From Propionibacterium sp. (GTDB taxonomy: Bacteria; Actinomycetota; Actinomycetes; Propionibacteriales; Propionibacteriaceae), in contig DUOB01000023.1 in NCBI GenBank assembly GCA_012839035.1, forward strand, positions 1 through 64,000: 64,000 nucleotides of DNA, given 5' to 3'. Each line of letters starts with the position of its first letter. The first letter of the stretch is position 1. The position numbers and the translations under genes were made by a program. The notes beneath the pieces were generated by a model. The model had not been told where the DNA came from. It saw only the letters and a program-made list of their open reading frames with translations, and searched no databases. This document shows, one piece after another, positions 34,692 to 42,825 of the stretch.

Positions 34692-34967
34692 GCAGTCCTC
34701 CGAACAGGGCGCGCGCCGCATATCAGGATGCCATGTCTCGGCATTTCCAGTAACGAAACAACAACATTCGCCATCACGGCGAAATCCCTAGCCACGACCT
34801 CATCACGCGCCACGCCCACGCATGGATTCGGCGACAAACGGACGAATTCTCCGCCGTCATGGCAGAAATTGGTGGTTAGGGTCTTATCAATCGGATTCGT
34901 GCGCAGCCTTCGCCAGCGGGGGAGCTGGGCAACGCACACGCATCCCCGACCTTGGAGGACCTTACTG

Positions 34968-36215
34968 ATGACCGACCAGCGCGTCGCTGTACGCGCCAAC
35001 CATTTGCACAAGGTCTTTTCTCCCGAAGAAGGTCGCATCGGCGCGACTCTTGCCCGAGGCGAGACCGTCGACTTCGACCGCGTCCGGGGGACAGCAGCGG
35101 TCATCGATGCGGATTTCGAGGTACGCAAGGGTGAGTCGTTCGTCGTCATGGGGCTTTCGGGTTCCGGCAAGTCGACCCTCATCCGAATGCTGAACGGGTT
35201 GAACAAGCCCACCTCCGGAACCATGGAGATCAACGGCACGAACCTGACCAACGCCTCGAAGGAGGAGGTGCGGCGCATTCGTCGCGACCAGATCTCCATG
35301 GTGTTCCAGCACTTCGCGCTCCTCCCCCACCGCACGGTGGCGGCCAACGTGGCGTACGGCCTGGAAGTGAAGAAAGCACCCAGGGACGAGCAGCGCGAAC
35401 AATCCCAGTACTGGATGGACAGAGTCGGCCTCGGGGACGTCGGCGACAAATATCCGGACGAGCTCTCCGGTGGCATGCGCCAGCGGGTGGGCCTCGCGCG
35501 CGCACTCGCAGCCGGCACCGAGATCCTGTTGATGGACGAAGCGTTCTCCGCTCTCGACCCCCTGATCCGGTCCGATCTCCAGAGCCAGCTGGTGGAGCTG
35601 CAGGCCGAACTCGGCAAGACCGTGGTCTTCATCACCCACGACCTCAACGAGGCGATGAAACTTGGCGACCGGGTGGCCGTCATGCGCAATGGCCGCATCG
35701 TCCAGATCGGCACCGCACCCCAGCTGATCACCGAGCCGGCCGACGACTATGTGGCCCGGTTCATCGCCGATGTCGACCGCAGCCGCGTACTCACCGCCGG
35801 CATGGTCGCAGACACCACCGCCCCGACGATCACCTCGACCAACACGACCGGCGCAGAGCTCGCCCGCACCATGATCGAGCGCGGCCACACGGTCAGCACG
35901 GTGCTGCGCGGCCGTCGGCCGATCGGCATCGTCCGGTTGCAGGACGCGGAGGCCGAGCCCCAGCGCTCCGCTGCCGACCTGATGCTGTCCGAACCCACCG
36001 TCCCCCGCATTGAGCCCATCGGCGATCACTTCGGCCTGGCCGCTCGTCGTCGCGGTCCACTCGTTGTCGTGGACAGGCAGGGCGAACTCGTCGGGCTGCT
36101 CACCCAGGACCGACTGCTCGCGGCCATGTCCGACGAGGGGCTCCGGGAGACCCCGTCCCATCCGGAACCCGGCCCCCCGGAGCACGAGCCCCTCACCACT
36201 GGAGGCGCCCGATGA
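34968..36215 (+). CDS. proV: Glycine betaine/proline ABC transporter ATPase with CBS domains
   Basis: [59 protein letters not shown]-terminal CBS. Confidence 0.96.
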   Translation: MTDQRVAVRANHLHKVFSPEEGRIGATLARGETVDFDRVRGTAAVIDADFEVRKGESFVVMGLSGSGKSTLIRMLNGLNKPTSGTMEINGTNLTNASKEEVRRIRRDQISMVFQHFALLPHRTVAANVAYGLEVKKAPRDEQREQSQYWMDRVGLGDVGDKYPDELSGGMRQRVGLARALAAGTEILLMDEAFSALDPLIRSDLQSQLVELQAELGKTVVFITHDLNEAMKLGDRVAVMRNGRIVQIGTAPQLITEPADDYVARFIADVDRSRVLTAGMVADTTAPTITSTNTTGAELARTMIERGHTVSTVLRGRRPIGIVRLQDAEAEPQRSAADLMLSEPTVPRIEPIGDHFGLAARRRGPLVVVDRQGELVGLLTQDRLLAAMSDEGLRETPSHPEPGPPEHEPLTTGGAR

Positions 36216-37174
36216 ATTTCGACCCGCTCAACCCCAGGATCCGGTTCGGCCGCTGGATCGCCGACGGCATCAGGTGGCTCCAGGAGCACTTGGGCTGGCT
36301 CTTCGATGCCCTGCAGGCTGGCCTCCACTTCGTCTATACCCTCTTCACGGACATCCTGTCCGCACCGCCCTATTGGGTGATCATCCTCGTCTTCGCCGCC
36401 ATCGCGTGGCGCGCCTCCTCCTGGCGGCTGGCCCTGTTCACCGCCATTGGTTTCTATGTGATCCGCAGTTTCAACCTGTGGATCCATGCGATGCAGACCA
36501 TTTCGCTCGTCGTGCTGGCGGTCCTCTGCGCACTGCTGCTGTCCATCCCGTTGGGTATCTGGGCAGCCCGGTCGACCACTGTGTCGAAGATCGTGAAGCC
36601 GGTCCTCGACCTCATGCAGACGATGCCGGCGATGGTTTATCTGATCCCTGCGATCACCATCTTCGGCATCGGTGCCACCCCGGGAGCCATCGCCACCCTG
36701 ATCTTCGCGATGCCGCCGGGGGTACGCCTCACCGAGCTTGCGATCCGGCAGGTCGACAAAGAACTCGTCGAAGCGGGCCACGCCTTCGGCGACACCCCGA
36801 GCCGCATCCTGCGCCAGATCCAGCTCCCCGTCGCTCTGCCGACGATCATGGCCGGCGTCAACCAGGTCATCATGTTGGCGCTGTCGATGGTCGTGCTGGC
36901 CGGCATGGCGGGCGCGGGCGGTCTCGGTGGCGATGTCGTCGGCTCGCTCAGCTCGCTCAACGTGCCCCTCGGTGTCGAGGCGGGCACCGCCGTTGTGATC
37001 ATCGCCATCTTCCTCGACCGGGTGAGCGCCAGCTTCGGTGAACCCCGTCGGCACCGACGGAGGACGGGTCGGCGTACGGCCGAGGAAGCGAAGGACAAGG
37101 TGACCGACGAATCCCCCGGGTCAGCCAGCGAAACCACCCCTATTCCGACCAATCCAGAACGGAGCAACGCATGA
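36212..37174 (+). CDS. proW: Glycine betaine ABC transporter permease
   Basis: [73 protein letters not shown]; overlaps proV by 4 nt. Confidence 0.96.
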   Translation: MNFDPLNPRIRFGRWIADGIRWLQEHLGWLFDALQAGLHFVYTLFTDILSAPPYWVIILVFAAIAWRASSWRLALFTAIGFYVIRSFNLWIHAMQTISLVVLAVLCALLLSIPLGIWAARSTTVSKIVKPVLDLMQTMPAMVYLIPAITIFGIGATPGAIATLIFAMPPGVRLTELAIRQVDKELVEAGHAFGDTPSRILRQIQLPVALPTIMAGVNQVIMLALSMVVLAGMAGAGGLGGDVVGSLSSLNVPLGVEAGTAVVIIAIFLDRVSASFGEPRRHRRRTGRRTAEEAKDKVTDESPGSASETTPIPTNPERSNA

Positions 37175-38214
37175 CAAGGAACGAAAAACGGCCACGGAAG
37201 TCCCGCAAGCGGACGCCCCTGGCCGCCCTCGCCCTGGCCGGCGCACTGCTGCTGGCCGGCTGTGGGGCCTCCAACACCGGCACCGGCACCCAGACCGAAG
37301 GAGGCACCGGAGGGGCCCCGGGCGCTGAAACCCAGACCGAAGGCGTGGCGGCGTGGGCCGAGTGCGAGCCCGGTCAGCACGCGGAGGATGCGAGCGGCAT
37401 GCCGGAGGACTCCAACACCGAGATCACCATCGGTGCCTTCAACGGTTGGGACGAGTCGTTCGCAACCGCACACCTGCTGAAGGCTGTGCTGGAGGACAAC
37501 GGATATACGGTGACGGTTGATGCCTTCGAGGCCGCCCCGGCCTTCGCGGGCACCGCTCGCGGCGACATCGATGTGATCACCGATGTGTGGATGCCGGTGA
37601 CGCACCCGCAGTACATCGAGGAGTTCGGTGACCAGCTCACCCACCTGGGCTGCTGGTATGACAACGCCAAACTCACCATCGCCGTCAACGACTCCTCGCC
37701 GGCACAGTCCATCGAGGACTTGGCCGAGATGTCCGATGACTATGGAGGCCGGATCTTCGGCATCGAACAGGGCGCCGGGCTGACCAAGCAGACGCGCGAG
37801 GAGGCGATCCCGCAGTACGGCCTCGACAACTATGAGTTCGTCGCCTCCTCGACCCCGGCGATGCTCGCCCAGGTCGACCGGGCCACCCAGGCCGACGAGA
37901 ACATCGTGGTGACGCTGTGGCGTCCGCACTGGGCCTACAACGCCTATCCGATGCGTGACCTCGAGGACCCGAAGGGTGCCATGGGTGGTGTCGAGGTCAT
38001 CTCCTCGGCCGGCAGCTCGGACTTCGCGGAGAACAGCCCGAAGGCGGCACAGATCGTCAAGAACCTGGTGCTCACCGACGATGAGCTCGCGGAGCTCGAG
38101 GACTTCATGATGAGCCCCGAGCACCACGACGGGACCAACCACGACGCGGCCGTGCAGCAGTGGCTCGAGCTGCACACCGACTTCGCCGACAACCTCGTCA
38201 AGGGTGATCTCTGA
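37171..38214 (+). CDS. proX: Glycine betaine ABC transporter substrate-binding lipoprotein
   Basis: Lipobox LLLAGCGAS, ITIGAFNGWDESFATAHLLKAVLEDNGY, WMPVTHPQY, TLWRPHWAYNAY; overlaps proW by 4 nt. Confidence 0.95.
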   Translation: MTRNEKRPRKSRKRTPLAALALAGALLLAGCGASNTGTGTQTEGGTGGAPGAETQTEGVAAWAECEPGQHAEDASGMPEDSNTEITIGAFNGWDESFATAHLLKAVLEDNGYTVTVDAFEAAPAFAGTARGDIDVITDVWMPVTHPQYIEEFGDQLTHLGCWYDNAKLTIAVNDSSPAQSIEDLAEMSDDYGGRIFGIEQGAGLTKQTREEAIPQYGLDNYEFVASSTPAMLAQVDRATQADENIVVTLWRPHWAYNAYPMRDLEDPKGAMGGVEVISSAGSSDFAENSPKAAQIVKNLVLTDDELAELEDFMMSPEHHDGTNHDAAVQQWLELHTDFADNLVKGDL

Positions 38215-38218
38215 CGAA

Positions 38219-38845
38219 TCACTCCCTCAGGTGCCGGTCGCCCCACGGGTGGCCGGCACCTGTTGTGTCCCCGGCAGTTTCGGACCCCACGGACACTCCA
38301 CCACCGGGCCCGCCGGTGACCACCCAGCCGAACCACAGAGCCACCAGCAGCGATACCACCACGAGCTCGCCACCGTCCTCGATCACGGCGACAAGATCGC
38401 CGGGCTGGGTGGAGTGGGCCATCGTCGCATGCAGGGCATCCACCACGACCCCGAGCAAGGCAAGGGCTGCGAGCAGCACGATCACGGCGCGATGGGGTGC
38501 ACGATCCGCACGACGCGGTGCACGCTGCAGGAACCAGGCCCACAGAACACACACGGTCAGGGGCAGCGCGAGTCCGATCAACTCCCCCAGCGTCGCGTCC
38601 GGCTGGTGCGCATCGCCATAGCGAAGATCGGTGAGCAGCCGGCCGACGCGTTCGTGGAGTTGGAGTGCGTCATCCAACAGGAAGTACGCAAAGATCGCAG
38701 CCCAGCCCGCCAGCCTGCCCCGGCGGTGAGCCCACCCCGCCCACAGGCTCAGGACGATCAACCAGGCGTACTTGAGATATTGCACAAACTCGCTGTAGCT
38801 CCGGTCCACATCCAGGAAAAGTTTGTCCCCGGACTTTCCGCCCAT
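38219..38845 (-). CDS. Uncharacterised polytopic membrane protein with DDALQLHE and EDGGE motifs (paralog A)
   Basis: FLDVDRSYSEFVQYLKYAWLIVLSLWAGW...FLLDDALQLHERVG...VIEDGGELVVVSLLVALWFGW; paralogous to the adjacent gene. Confidence 0.75.
   Translation of the reverse strand: MGGKSGDKLFLDVDRSYSEFVQYLKYAWLIVLSLWAGWAHRRGRLAGWAAIFAYFLLDDALQLHERVGRLLTDLRYGDAHQPDATLGELIGLALPLTVCVLWAWFLQRAPRRADRAPHRAVIVLLAALALLGVVVDALHATMAHSTQPGDLVAVIEDGGELVVVSLLVALWFGWVVTGGPGGGVSVGSETAGDTTGAGHPWGDRHLRE
38228..38262. terminator. Hairpin downstream of proX
   Basis: CAGGTGCCGG...CCGGCACCTG; overlaps the 3' end of the convergent gene. Confidence 0.6.
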
Positions 38846-38898
38846 GGTGGCGGAGGAATGAGCGGAAGCTCGCGGGTTCCGACGTGCCCGGCGCCATA

Positions 38899-39465
38899 TC
38901 AGCCGCGGGCCACAGCTGTGCGCAAACCGTCCCGTGAAGACCCGGCTTCGTGAATTCCCCAGGAAAAGACCACGGCAACGAGAGCGGACACCACCACGTG
39001 CTCGCCACCATCCTCAATGACATCCAGCACATGAACCTGGCCCCAGAGCGCGGTAACACCACCATGGATCGCATCGACGCCGACACCGAAGGCAGCAAGC
39101 AGGATCAGCAGTCCCGCCACGGTCCAGTGGGCTCGCCGGTGGTGCGGCCGTGGTTCTCGGCACAGCACCCAGGCTCCCGCGATGCACCCCACCCCGAGCA
39201 GGACCCCTCCGATCGCTTCCCCCACTGCTGCGGAGCTCGACAGCCGGAGGCCGAGGTGTTCATGCAACCGGAACACGTCGTCAGCGAGAAGATAGGCGAA
39301 GAGCAGCGACCAACCTGCCATCCGCCACCGTCGTCTCGTCCAGCCGGCCCACAGGCTCAATAGGATCAGCCAGGCATACTTCTGATATTGGAAGACCTCC
39401 GCATACCCCTGATCCACATTGAGCAGCAACGATTCGTTGTCGAGTCCGCTGGCCAACACCACCAT
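38899..39465 (-). CDS. Uncharacterised polytopic membrane protein with DDVFRLHE and EDGGE motifs (paralog B); native 5' end apparently cut by IS256
   Basis: MVVLASGLDNESLLLNVDQGYAEVFQYQKYAWLILLSLWAGW...LLADDVFRLHEHLG...VIEDGGEHVVVSALVAVVFSWG; the ORF runs into the IS left end at 39504, so it may be a pseudogene. Confidence 0.65.
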   Translation of the reverse strand: MVVLASGLDNESLLLNVDQGYAEVFQYQKYAWLILLSLWAGWTRRRWRMAGWSLLFAYLLADDVFRLHEHLGLRLSSSAAVGEAIGGVLLGVGCIAGAWVLCREPRPHHRRAHWTVAGLLILLAAFGVGVDAIHGGVTALWGQVHVLDVIEDGGEHVVVSALVAVVFSWGIHEAGSSRDGLRTAVARG

Positions 39466-39503
39466 GTGCAGGGTAATGAACACCAGGTCGACGAGCAGCA
39501 GGG

Positions 39504-40885
39504 GGACTGTAAGAAAAACGGTGTGTGAGGGTCCGGCCTGATCCGTAAGGAGATGGCCGTGGCTGACACGACCACTGTTGTTGTTGATGACGAGATGATT
39601 GATCCCGTGACCGGGGAGATCATCGATCAGAAAGAACTCGCAGAACGCCTGCTGACGCAGGCGAAGGAACAGGGCGTGAGCCTGACTGGGCCCGGTGGCC
39701 TGCTCAGCCAGCTCACGAAGAACGTGCTCGAGACGGCTTTGAATGCCGAGTTGACCGAGCACCTCGGTCACGAGCACGGCGGGACCCCGATCGGCGAGAA
39801 CATGCGTAACGGGACTCGTGTGAAGACGGTGCTCACCGAGATCGGCCCGGTCGAGATCGAGGTGCCTCGTGATCGTGACGGGTCATTCGAGCCGGTGATC
39901 GTCCCGAAACGGAAGCGCCGCCTCGACGGGATCGACCAGATCGTGCTGTCGCTGACCGCCCGTGGGTTGACGACCGGGGAGATCGCTGCCCACTTCGACG
40001 AGGTCTATGGGGCGAAGGTCTCCAAAGACACGATCAGCCGGATCACCGAGAAGGTCGCCGGGGAGCTCGCCGAGTGGTCCTCGCGCCCGTTGGATGCGCT
40101 CTATCCGGTGATCTTCGTCGACGCGATCGTGGTGAAGGTCCGTGACGGGCAGGTCCGCAACACCCCGTTCTATGTCGTGATGGGAGTCACGGTGAACGGT
40201 GAGCGGGATATCCTCGGGATCTGGTCAGGTGACGGCGGTGAGGGCGCACGGTTCTGGCTGCAGGTGTTCACCGAGCTGAAGAACCGCGGCGTCGAAGACG
40301 TCCTCATCGCGGTCTGCGACGGGCTGAAAGGTCTCCCTGAGGCGATCAACACGACGTGGGAGCAGACGGTCGTGCAGCAGTGCATCGTCCACCTGATCCG
40401 CAACAGCTTCCGCTATGCAGGACGGCAGCACCGCGACGCGATCGTCCGTTCACTGAAGCCGGTCTATACGGCTCCGTCCGAGCAGGCGGCGAAGGACCGG
40501 TTCGAGGAGTTCGCCGCCGAGTGGGGCGGACGATATCCGGCGATCGTGCAACTGTGGCGGAACTCTTGGGCGGAGTTCGTGCCGTTCCTCGAATACGACG
40601 TCGAGATCCGGAAGGTGATCTGCACGACGAACGCGATCGAGTCGATCAACGCCCGCTACCGCAGGGCCGTCCGGGCGCGCGGGCACTTCCCGAACGAGCA
40701 AGCGGCATTGAAGTGCTTGTATCTGGTGACGCGGTCGCTTGACCCGACCGGCGGCGGGCGGGCACGCTGGGTGATGAGGTGGAAGCCCGCGTTGAACGCG
40801 TTCGCGATCACCTTCGCCGGACGGTTCGAGAGAACCACTCACTGATGAAATCGCCGGACCCCACACACCGTTAAACAGACAGACC
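39504..40885 (+). mobile_element. IS256-family insertion sequence
   Basis: Terminal inverted repeats 39504-39537 and 40853-40885 (core ACGGTGTGTG(A)GGGTCCGGC) flank a full-length mutator-type transposase; no flanking direct repeat seen. Confidence 0.9.
39553..40845 (+). CDS. IS256 family transposase
   Basis: ATG at 39553 with AAGGAG RBS; VIFVDAIVVKVRDGQVRNTPFYVVMGVTVNGERDILGIW, CTTNAIESINARYRRAVRARGHFPNEQAALKCLYL. Confidence 0.97.
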   Translation: MAVADTTTVVVDDEMIDPVTGEIIDQKELAERLLTQAKEQGVSLTGPGGLLSQLTKNVLETALNAELTEHLGHEHGGTPIGENMRNGTRVKTVLTEIGPVEIEVPRDRDGSFEPVIVPKRKRRLDGIDQIVLSLTARGLTTGEIAAHFDEVYGAKVSKDTISRITEKVAGELAEWSSRPLDALYPVIFVDAIVVKVRDGQVRNTPFYVVMGVTVNGERDILGIWSGDGGEGARFWLQVFTELKNRGVEDVLIAVCDGLKGLPEAINTTWEQTVVQQCIVHLIRNSFRYAGRQHRDAIVRSLKPVYTAPSEQAAKDRFEEFAAEWGGRYPAIVQLWRNSWAEFVPFLEYDVEIRKVICTTNAIESINARYRRAVRARGHFPNEQAALKCLYLVTRSLDPTGGGRARWVMRWKPALNAFAITFAGRFERTTH

Positions 40886-40975
40886 CCGACCTCGAGCGCG
40901 CCTGCCAGACTCGGCGGCATGCGCCATGCTGTCTGTCATGGCAATACCCGTGGAGTCGAAGGCTGAGGAGATCGT

Positions 40976-41722
40976 TTGACCGCCGAGAGCGCCCCGAACG
41001 AGCCGCGCGAGTCCGGGTCGTCCGGTGACGGACGGCCCTCGTGGGAGTCGATCCTGCGGCTGGCCGGTCTCATCGTTGTCCTGCCCGTGATGGTGTGGCT
41101 GGCGTTCAACGTGCGCCTGCCGAGCCTCGACATGCTGCGGGGACAGATCGAGGCGTTCGGTTGGTGGAGCTGGTTGGCGTTCGTCGGGGCGTACGCCGTC
41201 GTTGCCCTCACTCCGATCCCCGTGACCCTCATGGCCCTCACCGGTGGGGTGCTGTTCGGCATCATCGAGGGCAGCATCCTGTCCGTCCTCGGATCGATGC
41301 TGGGCAGCATGGGCGGCTATTGGATCGCCCGTGGGCTCGGCAGGGAGACCGTGCTGCGACTGCTCGGCTCGCGGCGCGCGACCATCGAGAATCGGCTGGG
41401 CTCCGCGGGCTTCGAAGGCGTCTTCATGCTGCGGGTGATGCCGGGCCTGCCGTATTGGCCGGTCAACTACGGCGCCGGCGCCCTCGGCGTACGCTCCCGG
41501 ATGTTCGCCACCGCCTCGGCGATCGCCTCAATCCCCGGGCAGGTCTCGCTGGTCGCGATCGGCGCGTTTGCCGCCCGACCCGGCCTCACCGCGGGCATCG
41601 TCGTCGTGGTCTCCTGGGCGATCGTCATCGCCCTCACCATCTGGGCGTGGCGCGCCTGGAAGGGCACGTCGAGCCGGCCGCTGCCCGGCGCCGGCTCCAT
41701 GTCCCCGCCGTCGGGCGACTGA
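40976..41722 (+). CDS. TVP38/TMEM64 family membrane protein (copy 1)
   Basis: TTG start with GAGGAG RBS; LTPIPVTLMALTGGVLFGIIEGSILSVLGSMLGSMGGYWIARGLGRE, MPGLPYWPVNYGAGALGV. Confidence 0.92.
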   Translation: MTAESAPNEPRESGSSGDGRPSWESILRLAGLIVVLPVMVWLAFNVRLPSLDMLRGQIEAFGWWSWLAFVGAYAVVALTPIPVTLMALTGGVLFGIIEGSILSVLGSMLGSMGGYWIARGLGRETVLRLLGSRRATIENRLGSAGFEGVFMLRVMPGLPYWPVNYGAGALGVRSRMFATASAIASIPGQVSLVAIGAFAARPGLTAGIVVVVSWAIVIALTIWAWRAWKGTSSRPLPGAGSMSPPSGD

Positions 41723-41749
41723 CCCGGGGCCCCCCAATCCGCGAGCGCC

Positions 41750-42039
41750 TCAGTCCTGCCGATGGGCATGTTCGACGATCGCCCATTCGGTTCTCGAGAA
41801 GGCACTGTAGGCGAAGGGGAACACTCCGCGGTTCTCCTTCTCGACATGCTCGTCGAGGTCCGCCAACAGCGTGATGAGGTCCGCGACGGGCGGCAGGTCA
41901 CCGAACGCCGCCAGCCGCGCGTGCAGGTCGACGTGCTCGGCAGCGAGTTCTTGGGTGAGCCGAGCTCACCCAGCCGATCGTGCTGATCCATCAGCTCGCG
42001 AATGTAGGCGTTCTGGTCGCACCCGCAGTATTCGCACAC
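41750..42039 (-). pseudogene. Frameshifted hemerythrin-domain protein (VCEYCGC family)
   Basis: Frame 1 VCEYCGCDQNAYIRELMDQHDRLGELG continues in another frame as LTQELAAEHVDLHARLAAFGDLPPVADLITLLADLDEHVEKENRGVFPFAYSAFSRTEWAIVEHAHRQD*; 290 nt, not a multiple of 3. Confidence 0.85.
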
Positions 42040-42085
42040 CCATCTTTTGTAACACCCCGCGAGACACGCCTCCGGTCCGGGCGCC

Positions 42086-42811
42086 TCACCCCGAACGGCC
42101 GAGGTCGTCTCGCCGCCGCTCCAGATGAGCGCGCTCGGCGTCGTTGCGGCAGAGCGCGATCGCCTCGCCCAGCGCTGCCCTTCCCTGGTGCACCCGGCCG
42201 GCCCGCACCAACAGCTCGGCCCGCACTGCGGGCAGCCGGTGATTGCCCGGCAGCTCGATGTCCTCCAGCGCTGCGAGTCCGCGCTCCGGTCCGTACGCCT
42301 CGGCGACCTCGCCGTGGTGCCAGCGCCTCCGGTCCTGGTCGGCAAGCAGAACGAGCCGTCCATCCGCATCGACCCGGGCATCGCGGCGGGAGTGCTGCAG
42401 CAGTTCGAGCGCCAGCAGTGCGGTCAGGGTGGGGTCGTCCGGACGCAGGGCCAGCACCGTGCGGGTGAGCCGCACTGCCTCCCCTGCGAGTTCCGCGCGG
42501 AGCAGGTCCCGCCCACTGCCCGGTGCGTACCCTGCCGTGAACGCCAGATAGGCGACCTGCGCGACCGTCGCCAAACGGTCGCGCAGCACATCGGCACCCG
42601 GCACCGCGAACGGGATGCCCGCTGCGACGATCTTCTTCTTCGCCCGCGTGATGCGGGCGGCCATCGTGGGTTCGGGCACGAGGAAGAGACGCGCGATGTC
42701 CGGCGTACTCACGCCCAGAACCAACCGCAACGCCAACGCACTCGCCGCCTCGGGCGCAAGCGCCGGGTGGGCGCACATGAGCACCAGCCGCAGCAGATCG
42801 TCCTCCACCAA
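42086..42811 (-). pseudogene. N-terminally truncated ECF sigma factor-like protein (sigma region 4 plus DUF6596-like C-terminal extension)
   Basis: DDLLRLVLMCAHPALAPEAASALALRLVLGVSTPDIARLFLVPEPTMAARITRAKKKI plus helical C-terminus; no sigma region 2 upstream because ligD ends at 42826. Confidence 0.78.
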
Positions 42812-42825
42812 GTCACCGGGATCAG

